From NCBI GenBank assembly GCA_019235595.1, contig JAFAKI010000290.1, positions 1 through 15,869 of the forward strand: DNA of 15,869 nucleotides, written 5' to 3'. The DNA is from Mucilaginibacter sp. GTDB lineage: Bacteria; Bacteroidota; Bacteroidia; Sphingobacteriales; Sphingobacteriaceae. The translations under genes and the position numbers were made by a program. A model generated the notes under the pieces. The model was not told where the DNA came from and searched no databases. It saw only the letters and a program-made list of their open reading frames with translations. Positions 1 to 6,839 of this stretch are shown one piece after another. Position 1 is the stretch's first letter. Every line of letters starts with the position of its first letter.

Positions 1-1176
1 CAGTACGCCATCGTTATGTATGCGACTGGCCACATATTCCTTACTTACCAGGTTCATCCCATCGCGCATGGGTGTTACCAAACAAACATCGGCAGTCGAA
101 TACAATGCCGACAACATTTCAATGGGCAGCGAACGGTAATAATAATGAATTGGAACCCAATCCATAGTTCTATAAACCGAATTGATGGTGCCTACTTTCT
201 TATCGATCTGATCGCGAAGCTGTGCATATTGAGGGACGGTATCACGCGATGGCACCACAACCATATAAAGCGCAATCTTCTCTCTATACTGCGGATAATG
301 TTCTAATAAATACTCGAACACCTGGAGCCGTTGCAAAATGCCTTTGCTATAGTCGAGCCTGTCGATAGTGACAATGAGTTTAGTATTTTTAAAGGTATCC
401 TGAATTAACCTGATATCCTTTTTTACTTCCAGGTTTTGAGCTAGAGCTGCATATTTTTTATCGTCAATGCCCATCGGGAACGATTCGACAACAATGGAAC
501 GATCATTATCGGTGATAATGTTGGCAGATGATGTTACGGGCAGAATACGTGTAGAGGCATTGATAAAATGACGTACATCGTCAAAAGTATGAAAGCCTAC
601 CAGGTCGGCACCTAAGATACCGTGCATCAACTCCGCCCGCCAGGGTATTAACCTGAACATTTCGTAGGACGGGAAAGGAATATGCATAAAGAAACCTATG
701 GAAATGTCGGGATGTTCGTTGCGTATCAGGCTTGGTAAGAGCATTAATTGATAATCGTGCACCCAGATGGTATCTCCGGGTTTGGCAATGTCCAATACAG
801 CTTGTTTAAATTTCTCATTTACGATCCGGTAAAAATCCCAGTTCGATTCTTTATAATTAGCATAGGTGGAAGCGTAATAGTGAAAGACCGGCCATAAAAC
901 TTCATTCGAAAAACCTTCGTAATATTCGCTGATCTCCTCCTGCGATAAGAAAACAGGTATCAAGCTTTGCTCCTTTAACTCCCGGGCGATTTTTTTTTGA
1001 AGAGCTTCATCAGATACCACAAGACCGGGCCAGCCTATCCAGACGTTATCATCTTGTTTGTAGATAGACCCTAAACCGGTTGCCAGCCCGCCTTCACTTG
1101 GCGATAAAGTATATTCGCCATTATTTTCCTGGATCTTTACAGGCAGCCTGTTTGAAACTATTATGGTTTTAGGCAT
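1..1176 (-). CDS. otsA: Trehalose-6-phosphate synthase (GT20), N-terminal 392 residues, cut by window edge
   Basis: Retaining glycosyltransferase that joins UDP-glucose to glucose-6-phosphate to give trehalose-6-phosphate, a cytosolic step in making the stress protectant trehalose. I translated the minus strand from the ATG at 1176; the frame stays open to the left edge. GT20 motifs appear in order: the N-terminal SNRLPV, the glycine-rich loop PSEGGLATGL (residues 26-35), IGWPG (47-51), HDYQLMLLP (140-148), GFFMHIPFPS (161-170), GADLVGFHT (189-197), TIDRLDYSKGI (270-280, with the Arg and Lys that contact the phosphates and UDP) and the DGMNLVSKEYVA loop (372-383) that binds the nucleotide sugar. 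The catalytic domain of about 460 residues is therefore nearly complete here. In Bacteroidota this domain is often fused to a C-terminal trehalose-phosphatase (OtsB); that part, if present, lies outside the window. No good promoter was seen. The gene upstream ends in its own terminator, so this gene is probably transcribed separately. Confidence 0.93.
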   Translation of the reverse strand, partial: MPKTIIVSNRLPVKIQENNGEYTLSPSEGGLATGLGSIYKQDDNVWIGWPGLVVSDEALQKKIARELKEQSLIPVFLSQEEISEYYEGFSNEVLWPVFHYYASTYANYKESNWDFYRIVNEKFKQAVLDIAKPGDTIWVHDYQLMLLPSLIRNEHPDISIGFFMHIPFPSYEMFRLIPWRAELMHGILGADLVGFHTFDDVRHFINASTRILPVTSSANIITDNDRSIVVESFPMGIDDKKYAALAQNLEVKKDIRLIQDTFKNTKLIVTIDRLDYSKGILQRLQVFEYLLEHYPQYREKIALYMVVVPSRDTVPQYAQLRDQIDKKVGTINSVYRTMDWVPIHYYYRSLPIEMLSALYSTADVCLVTPMRDGMNLVSKEYVASRIHNDGVL

Positions 1177-1250
1177 ATCAAGACTATTTTCTTCTTAATA
1201 AATGCCTGAAGGGTGTAAGTTGTTTTAATTATTATGCATAAAAGCATAAA

Positions 1251-1282
1251 AAAAGCCATCAGCGAGCTCACTGATGGCTTTT
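1251..1282 (-). terminator. Rho-independent terminator of the PepSY-like gene
   Basis: A perfect 12-bp inverted repeat, AAAAGCCATCAG (1251-1262) and CTGATGGCTTTT (1271-1282), surrounds an 8-base loop. Read on the minus strand it lies 19 bases after the stop of the gene ending at 1302 and runs into an uninterrupted T tract (1245-1254 region), so it should stop minus-strand transcripts before otsA. Confidence 0.85.
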
Positions 1283-1301
1283 CTAAAGCAACGTTTTACA
1301 A

Positions 1302-1778
1302 TTACTTAACTTCTTTGTAAAATGCGATGTGTGCTTCAGGAGTAATTTTTACCAATACTTCTTTAGTTGTACTTTTCAGGTCAACAAAGTACGCAGTTTC
1401 GTCAGCATCAGGGTTCAACTCAGTGTTGTTTTGGATAACGATCACTTCATTAACACTGTAACCTTTGTAGTTTTCAGCGATTTCTTTCGCGGCTTTAGCT
1501 GGGATAGCTTTAGCGTCAACATCCTGGGTCAAAGCAACAAACTCGCCGCTCAGGTTGTAGAAAGCAGTTTTCTTAACGTTGTCAGCGATGAATTCTGCTT
1601 TTTGAAAAGAACCATTAACAGTCCAAACTACGTTGGTAGCATCAGCAAAATCAGCATTGAATTGGTTTAAAACTGAGTAAGAAACGTTTACTTCAGTTTT
1701 TGCTTTTTTGGTGCCATCGGCAAATACGCTGGCGCTAAACAAGGTAGCGATTGCAGCGGTTATAAATAATTTTTTCAT
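1302..1778 (-). CDS. Secreted PepSY-like domain protein
   Basis: A 158-residue exported protein. A clear signal peptide (basic MKK, hydrophobic stretch to about residue 18, cleavage likely after SVFA) precedes a mature region with the alternating pattern of the Bacteroidota PepSY-like / putative beta-lactamase-inhibitor-like family: a start resembling F-N-A-D-F, a W in VVWTV (about residues 50-54), then strands such as KAEFIAD and KKTAFYNLSGEFVALTQ. The family occurs in periplasmic or surface proteins and its molecular role is not established, so I assign no function. The start is the only ATG in front of the signal peptide. A TATTTTTG -7 element lies 24-31 bases upstream of it and a strong terminator follows, so this is a single-gene unit. 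It shares its fold pattern with the product of 3432-3908. Confidence 0.85.
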   Translation of the reverse strand: MKKLFITAAIATLFSASVFADGTKKAKTEVNVSYSVLNQFNADFADATNVVWTVNGSFQKAEFIADNVKKTAFYNLSGEFVALTQDVDAKAIPAKAAKEIAENYKGYSVNEVIVIQNNTELNPDADETAYFVDLKSTTKEVLVKITPEAHIAFYKEVK

Positions 1779-1801
1779 TGTCTTAAATTTTAAATCCGCA
1801 A

Positions 1802-1809
1802 CAAAAATA
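1802..1809 (-). promoter_or_regulatory. Bacteroidota-type -7 element for the PepSY-like gene at 1302-1778
   Basis: On the minus strand this reads TATTTTTG, an exact match to TAnnTTTG, ending 24 bases before the ATG at 1778. That would give a short AT-rich leader of about 17 bases. I see no convincing TTG -33 box at the usual distance, so the call rests on the -7 match and position. Confidence 0.5.
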
Positions 1810-1905
1810 CACTACAGTTGCTAAATTTTAAAATATAAGGCAATTTTTGTAATTATTTGATAAAGCACAGGTCGATTTTTTAATTTTCATAAAATCACAG
1901 CGAAT

Positions 1906-1958
1906 ACTTAGTGTATTTTTCACAATATTGTAAAGTTTTTCGCAGACACTTAGTGTAT
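1906..1958. repeat. Paired 11-bp direct repeats ACTTAGTGTAT, 42 bp apart
   Basis: ACTTAGTGTAT occurs at 1906-1916 and again at 1948-1958. Similar flanks (CGAAT and CGCAGAC before, TTTT and ATTA after) extend the likeness. The 42-bp period is close to four helical turns, so both copies would face the same side of the DNA. They lie about 100-150 bp upstream of the minus-strand -7 element at 1802-1809. A regulator-binding pair is possible but not shown. Confidence 0.4.
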
Positions 1959-2120
1959 ATTATACAATAAGTAAATTTCTTAACAATTTCATTGCAATTT
2001 AATGACAATTGGCATCTTTTAATAACAAATAATTTATAAAAGCGCTTATCTATATTAGGGAATTTTGCCCAAAATCATCGTTTAAGTTCCAAAAATGTGA
2101 TATTGACAATAAAAACAATT

Positions 2121-2476
2121 GATTTGAAGATTAGATGATTTGAAAATTTGAAGATGCCTGCTAGCCCTTACAGGTGTGTTCGGAAGATCAAAAAAGGGGT
2201 GTCATGCTGAGGCACTCGAAGCATAGTGCATTGGGCATGCTGGACTATGCATTAACGCTTATGCGAGGCGTAGAGGCCTTTGCCCACCATGCTTCGAGTG
2301 CCTCAGCCTGACACCTACACGATATTTGTGCAAAAAAGTTCATCTTACGAACACCTGTAGTGACAACACCAACAAAGGCGAAGCATTTGAAAAATGTGTC
2401 GATTTGAAGACGGTTGTCAATCTTGAAATTTTAAAATCATCTAATCTTCATATCTTCAAATCAACACATCTTCAAA
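2121..2476. repeat. Nested inverted-repeat element with TTTGAAGAT-type outer arms
   Basis: Three pairs of arms nest inside one another. The outer pair, 2126-2155 and 2420-2449, matches at 28 of 30 positions and is built from words such as GAAGATTAGATGATTT. The middle pair is 2170-2188 (ACAGGTGTGTTCGGAAGAT) and 2342-2358, differing by a 2-base gap and one mismatch. The inner pair (2198-2228 with 2285-2315) is listed separately. The pairs are not concentric: their centres shift from about 2257 to 2288, so the element grew or was inserted unevenly. The words TTTGAAGAT and ATCTTCAAA recur outside the arms up to 2476, touching the stop codon of the SDR gene. No transposase is present, so this could be a non-autonomous element or a folded RNA-level structure. 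Confidence 0.7.
2198..2315. repeat. REP-like inverted repeat (GTCATGCTGAGG...CGAAGCAT type)
   Basis: Arms of 31 bases, 2198-2228 and 2285-2315, match at 29 positions and carry the motif GTCATGCTGAGGCACTCGAA. Motifs of the form GTCATnCTGAG...CGAAGnAT are, to my knowledge, common dispersed extragenic palindromes in Bacteroidota genomes. The 56-base centre contains a second possible hairpin, GCATAGT (2221-2227) with ACTATGC. No ORF is inside. The copy number in this genome cannot be judged from one window. Confidence 0.75.
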
Positions 2477-3283
2477 TCAACCATTATCAGCAAAACCCGG
2501 ATAGAGCGTCATACCGCCATCCATAAATATGGTAGTCCCTGTAATGTAATCAGCTTCGTCAGACGCCAGCCAAGCGGCCAGCTTACCAATATCGTCTGCA
2601 ACTCCGACGCGGTTATAAGGTATTAATGTTAATAGTTTTTCCAGGGCTTCCGGTGTACTCCACGCAGCCTGGTTAATATGTGTTTCTATCGCACCTGGGC
2701 CGATACTGACCACTCTTATTTTATGAGGCGCCAGTTCCTGCGCCATGCTTTTCATCAGCATCATAATGCCGCCTTTACTTGCTGCGTAATTCACATGGCC
2801 TCCCCATGGAATCACTTCATGCACACTGCTCATGCAAATGATCTTCCCGGCAGCTTTACTCCTGTCCTGTACCACTCCCCTGCGGATAAACTCTTTTGCA
2901 GCCTCACGGGCGCAAAGAAACTGACCGGTAAGATTGATGCTGATCACGGTATTCCATTGCTCCAGCGTCATATCCACAAATTTTGAATCGCGCTGCAGGC
3001 CTGCGTTATTTACCAGGATATCAATGGTGCCGTAGTGCTGAAACATTTCGGCAAACATGTCTATTACTTCAGCTTCATTGCTCACGTCGGCATGTATAGC
3101 ATATGCCTCGCCGCCATTAGCTTTTATTTCATCAACGGTAAGTTGTGCGACCTCGTGCGCGTCTACGTGATTAATGACCACTTTTGCACCAGCTTTAGCC
3201 AGTTCTAATGCGACGCCTTTGCCTATGCCGCTGTCACCGCCGGTGACCAATGCAACTTGTCCTTGTAATGAGTATGAATTCAT
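2477..3283 (-). CDS. SDR-family oxidoreductase, glucose 1-dehydrogenase-like
   Basis: Classical short-chain dehydrogenase/reductase using NAD(P). Numbering from the ATG at 3319, it shows the nucleotide-binding TGGDSGIGKG (26-35), HADVS (76-80), the NNAG motif (104-107), the catalytic Ser in ICMSS (161-165), and YAASK with Tyr178 and Lys182, followed by the PGAIET loop. Overall it most resembles glucose-1-dehydrogenases, but SDR substrates are hard to assign, so the sugar substrate is only likely. The frame is open from an ATG at 3319. I prefer the ATG at 3283 (268 residues) because the SDR fold begins right after it and a TATATTTA -7-like element at 3302-3309 lies between the two starts, with a TTG box 18 bases further upstream. 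The stop codon TGA is the first part of a TGATTTGAAGAT repeat word. Confidence 0.88.
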   Translation of the reverse strand: MNSYSLQGQVALVTGGDSGIGKGVALELAKAGAKVVINHVDAHEVAQLTVDEIKANGGEAYAIHADVSNEAEVIDMFAEMFQHYGTIDILVNNAGLQRDSKFVDMTLEQWNTVISINLTGQFLCAREAAKEFIRRGVVQDRSKAAGKIICMSSVHEVIPWGGHVNYAASKGGIMMLMKSMAQELAPHKIRVVSIGPGAIETHINQAAWSTPEALEKLLTLIPYNRVGVADDIGKLAAWLASDEADYITGTTIFMDGGMTLYPGFADNG

Positions 3284-3387
3284 CGTGAGCCTGTTTTGCC
3301 ATAAATATAGCAAAGGCAAGTTTAATGCAATGTAAAGACACGATTAAAGGATTGGTGGGATTATTTAATTTGGATGATGGGCGGTGA

Positions 3388-3408
3388 AGGACCGGGTTAA
3401 ACGGTCCT
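3388..3408. repeat. Hairpin AGGACCG / CGGTCCT in the gap after the second PepSY-like gene
   Basis: A perfect 7-bp stem (3388-3394 with 3402-3408) encloses a 7-base loop, 24 bases past the stop of the gene ending at 3432. No T tract follows on either strand, so it is at most a weak or processed 3' end. The rest of 3320-3431 shows nothing. Confidence 0.4.
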
Positions 3409-3431
3409 GACAAACATTATTGCTTGCCTGC

Positions 3432-3908
3432 CTATTTATTTGGCTTTCCGGCCTGATGGTAATATAACGTAGCTATATCCACCGATCCAGCGTCCTCGTA
3501 TGCTGCTATATTTCCGTTGTCCCTGTCCACAGATAATAAAAACATATCTATAGTAGGGTTTTGCAAATTTTTTGACGGGTCAAGATGATAACTGGTATAG
3601 ATACTGTTTCTAAGCTCATCCCGCATAACGGGAGTTAAATGCCTCAACTGATTTCTGTCAATAACCATCGTGCTCACCCAGCTGCCGTCAGCAGCATAAG
3701 TTACCTGGCAGTCCTTCATATCCCAAGCAAATGACGCTATATACTGGCCATTCTCCATTTTCCAGTTCTTCTGTTGAATTTGCGGGAATTTTGCCGAAAA
3801 GGCAGCTTGTACTTTCTGCGGTACATTAATAGCCTGAGGAAAAGCTATAGCAGACATTGCGCATATCATCAGTATTAACGCAACAATTTTTATACCTAGA
3901 GTTTTCAT
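3432..3908 (-). CDS. Secreted PepSY-like domain protein (second copy)
   Basis: A small exported protein. The signal peptide MKTLGIKIVALILMICAMSA is followed by a likely cleavage site near AIAFPQA. The mature part has the family pattern also seen at 1302-1778: FSAKFP, then W in KNWKMENGQYIASFAWD, then VTYAADGSWVST. Its function is unknown. An ATG at 3929 would add seven residues (MMKRGVI) before the signal peptide. I choose the ATG at 3908 because the signal peptide then starts normally, the length becomes 158 residues as in the other copy, and GAGGGGTGATC sits just before it, an unusual purine-rich, Shine-Dalgarno-like stretch for this phylum. The two proteins are clearly diverged, so they are not a recent duplication. 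It lies downstream of mqnA across a 95-base gap and could be read through from there. Confidence 0.8.
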   Translation of the reverse strand: MKTLGIKIVALILMICAMSAIAFPQAINVPQKVQAAFSAKFPQIQQKNWKMENGQYIASFAWDMKDCQVTYAADGSWVSTMVIDRNQLRHLTPVMRDELRNSIYTSYHLDPSKNLQNPTIDMFLLSVDRDNGNIAAYEDAGSVDIATLYYHQAGKPNK

Positions 3909-4003
3909 GATCACCCCTCGCTTCATCAAATACCCTATCTAATATAGTGAATTTTTGGCGAAAAAGTTTAGTAAAGAAGAACTTATTTTGGGTAGAAAGC
4001 GAC

Positions 4004-4747
4004 CTACAACGCTTTTATATAATCCAGAAACAAATAAAGCGCTTCCTTTTTATCCTCGGTAAGGTTAAAATCCAGTTTGTGCATTAGGTAATCGTCCAGA
4101 TCGAAGTCATCACGTTTGGGTAATTCCTTCAATAGCTCCGGGCGATGTTCAAGACCAAATTTTAGGGAGACGTTAAACTCATCCACAAACTCCTGTGGGA
4201 TAGGTTTATTGGATATCCAGGCGGCAAACATAAATGGCAAGCCGGTCATCTTCTGCCATTCTTCTGCCAGGTCATAGACATATTTAAAATGCTGTTTTTT
4301 GCCAAAGGTGCGGTCGCCAATTTGCACAAACGCTGTTTGAGGATCAGAAGATTGCGCATAGTCTGCTGCGTTAACTACCAATTGCGGCTCTACTTTCCAG
4401 AAGTTTTTGATCAGCACCCTGGCCAGGTTATTTGAGCTGCGCGATTGGGGATCAAGCTGAACTGTTTTTACTTCGTGAATATCACAGTTGCTGAAAATAA
4501 ATACCGAATTGACTGCCCCATTTGCCCCAATGCAATAATCAGACAGGATATGCCATTCTGGAAGATTTAATGCAGCAGCGACGGGTATAAGGCCGATATC
4601 TACTTTATTATCAATAAGTTTCTGCGCACAATCGGCCGGAATATCAAGACTCAGATCAATCTGATCAATTACCGGGGTATGTTGTATTCCGTAAATAAAT
4701 GGTTTGGTGTTGGTATAGCTAACAGCGGATATTCTGATCTTTTTCAC
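4004..4747 (-). CDS. mqnA: Chorismate dehydratase MqnA (futalosine menaquinone pathway)
   Basis: Cytosolic enzyme for the first step of the futalosine route: it dehydrates chorismate to 3-[(1-carboxyvinyl)oxy]benzoate, the substrate of MqnE. The protein has 247 residues and a periplasmic-binding-protein-like fold. MqnA hallmarks are the N-terminal ISAVSYTNTKPFIYG, the phrase DIGLIPVAAAL, GANGAVNSVFIFS, and VQLDPQSRSSNNLARVL, which corresponds to the conserved D-x-x-S-R-[TS]-S segment. MqnD, the related late enzyme, has a different N-terminus, so MqnA is preferred. The start is a GTG at 4745-4747; no ATG fits. The gene lies 73 bases after the histidine-phosphatase gene and two positions after mqnE on the same strand, a partial menaquinone cluster. 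Confidence 0.9.
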   Translation of the reverse strand: MKKIRISAVSYTNTKPFIYGIQHTPVIDQIDLSLDIPADCAQKLIDNKVDIGLIPVAAALNLPEWHILSDYCIGANGAVNSVFIFSNCDIHEVKTVQLDPQSRSSNNLARVLIKNFWKVEPQLVVNAADYAQSSDPQTAFVQIGDRTFGKKQHFKYVYDLAEEWQKMTGLPFMFAAWISNKPIPQEFVDEFNVSLKFGLEHRPELLKELPKRDDFDLDDYLMHKLDFNLTEDKKEALYLFLDYIKAL

Positions 4748-4756
4748 AGATGTAAA

Positions 4757-4823
4757 TAAAAATTCTAATTTCTAAACTCTAATATTATTAAATCCGAAAT
4801 CGCAACTCCGAAATTCGAAATCA
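4757..4823. repeat. Degenerate A-rich word repeats between the phosphatase gene and mqnA
   Basis: The 73-base spacer is almost entirely simple words. ATTCTAATTTCTAAACTCTAAT (4762-4783) consists of three variants of a TCTAA word. ATCCGAAATCGCAACTCCGA followed by AATTCGAAATC (4792-4822) consists of variants of a CCGAAAT word. Read on the minus strand, the array begins at the phosphatase stop codon, TGA then TTTCGAATTTCGG. There is no hairpin with a T tract, so it is not an ordinary terminator. Confidence 0.55.
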
Positions 4824-5438
4824 TTTCAGATGTTTTGCGTTGTTAAAGTCGACGATCTCGTACTTGGTACCATCCCATGTTACTTTATAAAGTACCAGGT
4901 TTTGATGCGGGAAATTCTCCATTTCGGTAAGTGGAATATTCTGCAAAATGCAAAGTAGCAATCGTAAAGCACGGCCGTGCATACAAATCAGCACCGTTTT
5001 TTCTTCAGGATGGCTCATGATCACTTTCAGCGCTTCGAGCTGTCTCGCCTTCACCTCATTGGGACTTTCGCCGCCTTCAAATTTACTATCGAGCTTTCCA
5101 TCCAGCCAATCGCGCATCAGTTTCATAAAAGCGGCTTTGTTCTCAGGTGTGCTTGGCTGCCCCTCCAACACTCCCCATGCCAACTCGTCTAAGCCAGATA
5201 GCTTTTCAAAAGGGATTCCTTCGTCAATAAATGGTTGGATGCTTTGCTGGGTGCGTTTTAATTCAGAGATGTATATCTTATCAAAAGGGACTTCTTTGTA
5301 AGCCTCATAAAAGAGTTGAGCTTGATGGCGTCCTTCCGCGTTAAGGTCAGTATTACGTCCGCGTCCTTGCACAATGCCCTGTTTGTTCAGGTCTGTCTGT
5401 CCGTGGCGAACGATATATATAGTTTTCTGTATGCTCAT
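4821..5438 (-). CDS. Histidine phosphatase family protein (phosphoglycerate-mutase-like)
   Basis: Cytosolic phosphatase of the histidine acid phosphatase/PGM superfamily. Numbering from the upstream ATG at 5453: the RHG motif in YIVRHGQTD places the phospho-accepting His at residue 17, Arg67 sits in SELKRTQQS, the acid/base Glu in GLDELAWG is near 90, and the second His is in CMHGRALR (159). All catalytic residues are present. The length of about 205 residues suits phosphatases of the PhoE/CobC type better than true glycolytic mutases. The substrate is unknown. The ATG at 5453 adds only MTNEP, encoded by the ATGAACCAATGA-type repeat of the spacer, so I use the ATG at 5438 (MSIQKT). It lies between mqnE and mqnA; a role in menaquinone synthesis is only suggested by that position. 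Confidence 0.85.
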   Translation of the reverse strand: MSIQKTIYIVRHGQTDLNKQGIVQGRGRNTDLNAEGRHQAQLFYEAYKEVPFDKIYISELKRTQQSIQPFIDEGIPFEKLSGLDELAWGVLEGQPSTPENKAAFMKLMRDWLDGKLDSKFEGGESPNEVKARQLEALKVIMSHPEEKTVLICMHGRALRLLLCILQNIPLTEMENFPHQNLVLYKVTWDGTKYEIVDFNNAKHLK

Positions 5439-5574
5439 TGGTTCATTCGTCATTAGTTCATTGGTTTTTCATGCTGATGAACTATCAGACCAACAAATGC
5501 TTTATTTTTTATTTTTTTATATACCATTTTAATTTACCAATGAACTAATGAACCGGTGAACTAATAAACTAATT
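5437..5574. repeat. Inverted ATGAACTAATGAACC-type repeat between mqnE and the phosphatase gene
   Basis: The left arm (5437-5466) contains TCATTAGTTCATTGGT, whose complement ACCAATGAACTAATGA lies in the right arm (5536-5566): 16 perfect bases across a spacer of about 70. The right arm continues with further variants, GGTGAACTAATAAACTAATTAAT, and includes the TAG stop of mqnE (5569-5571). The left arm overlaps the first possible start codon of the phosphatase gene. The middle is T-rich on the plus strand, so minus-strand RNA is A-rich there and no normal terminator is formed. Confidence 0.65.
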
Positions 5575-6762
5575 AATCACTGGCAGCTTATAAAATTGTG
5601 GTTTTGATTCTTCAGGAAATTCAAAATCGGTAAAGTCAGTAACTACATTGTATAATGTATCACGCTCAACTGGTTTTCGGCCAACCTGTTTAATCAGATC
5701 AACCAATTGTTTGGTGCTCATACCCGGATGTTGCTCTTCTGCACCAGCCATTGAGTATATTTTGGTAGTGTCGTCTAATGTACCATCAATATCATCCACC
5801 CCAAAATTGAGCGACAATTGTGCAGTATTGCGACTAATCATTGCCCAATAGGCTTTGATGTGATCAAAGTTATCCAAATAAATACGTGCGATGGCGTAAT
5901 TGCGCAAATCCTCAACTACTGTTGACTCAGGCACATGTGACATTTGGTTATCCTGGTTACGGAATTTCAATGGAATAAATGTCTGGAAACCGCCTGTACA
6001 GTCCTGCAACTGGCGTAAACGCTCCATATGGTCTACACGATGCCAGAATTTTTCAATATGGCCATACAACATGGTCGCATTGGAGCGCATACCTAATTTA
6101 TGCCATTCTTCGTGTATCTCCAGCCATTGGTCGGCAGTACATTTGTCCTTACAGATCTGGTCGCGTATCTCTTCGTGAAATATCTCTGCCCCACCACCCG
6201 GTATTGATTCCAGACCCGCGTCCTTCATCATCTTCATGCCGGTGGCATAGTCTATTTTCGCTTTTTTGAAAATGTAATGATATTCAACCGGAGTCAGGGC
6301 CTTGACATGCAGATTGGGTCGGTGAGCCTTTATCTTGCTGAATAATTCGGTATAAAAAGGCACATCGTATTGCGGCAATACGCCCCCTACAATATGCACC
6401 TCGGTTACCGGCTCATCATCGTATTTTTTTACCATGTTCAGCATATCTTCCATGGTATATTCCCAGCCTTCAGAGCGTTGTTTGATCAGGCGTGAATAGG
6501 AACAGAACTTGCAATCGTAAACACAAAGATTAGTGGGCTCGATGTGAAAGTTGCGGTTGAAATAGGTATTGTCACCGTGTTTTTTCTCGCGGATATAATT
6601 CGCCAGTACACCCAAATACCCCAATTCTCCTTTTTCGTACAGCAAAACACCCTCATCAAACGTGACGCGCTCGCCATCCAATACCTTTTGCGCAATGTGC
6701 TTTAAATCAGCAGAAAGATCGGGATCCTGCAATAATAGACGTAAATTATTTCCAGCTTCCAT
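5569..6762 (-). CDS. mqnE: Aminofutalosine synthase MqnE (radical SAM)
   Basis: Radical-SAM enzyme of the futalosine menaquinone pathway. It adds the adenosyl radical derived from SAM to 3-[(1-carboxyvinyl)oxy]benzoate to give aminofutalosine. The 397-residue protein carries the [4Fe-4S] motif C-x3-C-x2-C (Cys80, Cys84, Cys87, in LCVYDCKFCSYS), then EVHIVGG, LHVKALTPVEYHY, the SIPGGGAEIF glycine loop, NATMLYGHIE, QDCTGGFQTFIPL and a C-terminal GRKPVERDTLYN. The NATMLYGHIE and VKALTPVE wording separates it from the paralogue MqnC. The start ATG at 6762 follows a good -7 element. It diverges from a cystathionine synthase gene and leads a minus-strand group with the phosphatase gene and mqnA, 115 and 73 bases apart. 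Confidence 0.92.
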   Translation of the reverse strand: MEAGNNLRLLLQDPDLSADLKHIAQKVLDGERVTFDEGVLLYEKGELGYLGVLANYIREKKHGDNTYFNRNFHIEPTNLCVYDCKFCSYSRLIKQRSEGWEYTMEDMLNMVKKYDDEPVTEVHIVGGVLPQYDVPFYTELFSKIKAHRPNLHVKALTPVEYHYIFKKAKIDYATGMKMMKDAGLESIPGGGAEIFHEEIRDQICKDKCTADQWLEIHEEWHKLGMRSNATMLYGHIEKFWHRVDHMERLRQLQDCTGGFQTFIPLKFRNQDNQMSHVPESTVVEDLRNYAIARIYLDNFDHIKAYWAMISRNTAQLSLNFGVDDIDGTLDDTTKIYSMAGAEEQHPGMSTKQLVDLIKQVGRKPVERDTLYNVVTDFTDFEFPEESKPQFYKLPVIN

Positions 6763-6778
6763 TAAAAAAACTTTGCTG

Positions 6779-6786
6779 CAAAAATA
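6779..6786 (-). promoter_or_regulatory. -7 element for mqnE
   Basis: On the minus strand this reads TATTTTTG, an exact TAnnTTTG match, ending 16 bases before the mqnE ATG. It would leave a very short leader. No clear TTG -33 box is present at 17-21 bases upstream. Confidence 0.5.
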
Positions 6787-6793
6787 GGAAATG

Positions 6794-6820
6794 TTAATGT
6801 AAAGCGTGTGTAAACATTAA
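6794..6820. promoter_or_regulatory. Possible operator between the divergent mqnE and cystathionine synthase genes
   Basis: TTAATGT (6794-6800) and ACATTAA (6814-6820) are 7-bp inverted arms with a 13-base spacer, in the middle of a 90-base divergent intergenic region. The centre-to-centre distance of 20 bases is suitable for a dimeric regulator. AT-rich palindromes arise easily by chance, so this is a weak call. Confidence 0.3.
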
Positions 6821-6839
6821 TATACTCAACACAAAACTT

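Larger units (their letters stand above)
1779..2476. other. Gene-free AT-rich region with repeats
   Basis: About 700 bases with no credible gene. From the left it holds the -7 element of the PepSY-like gene, very AT-rich DNA with the paired ACTTAGTGTAT repeats, and from about 2121 the nested inverted-repeat element that reaches the stop codon of the SDR gene. An open frame at 2326-2526 is made of repeat arms and runs antisense into the SDR gene, so it is not called. Confidence 0.6.

Noticed and set aside
16..306. Plus-strand frame of 96 codons at the left edge
   Set aside because: The opposite strand encodes the clear GT20 motifs of trehalose-6-phosphate synthase; this is a shadow frame.
2121..2476. 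Insertion sequence
   Set aside because: There is no transposase frame, no clear target-site duplication, and the inverted arms are internal and nested, not terminal.
2326..2526. Plus-strand frame of 66 codons
   Set aside because: It is made of repeat arms (TTTGAAGAT words) and ends antisense inside the SDR gene; its composition is not protein-like.
3388..3408. Rho-independent terminator after the second PepSY-like gene
   Set aside because: The hairpin is real, but neither strand has a T tract after it.
4757..5574. CRISPR array or ordinary tandem repeat
   Set aside because: The words are short and degenerate, with no constant repeat length, no unique spacers of equal size and no cas genes.
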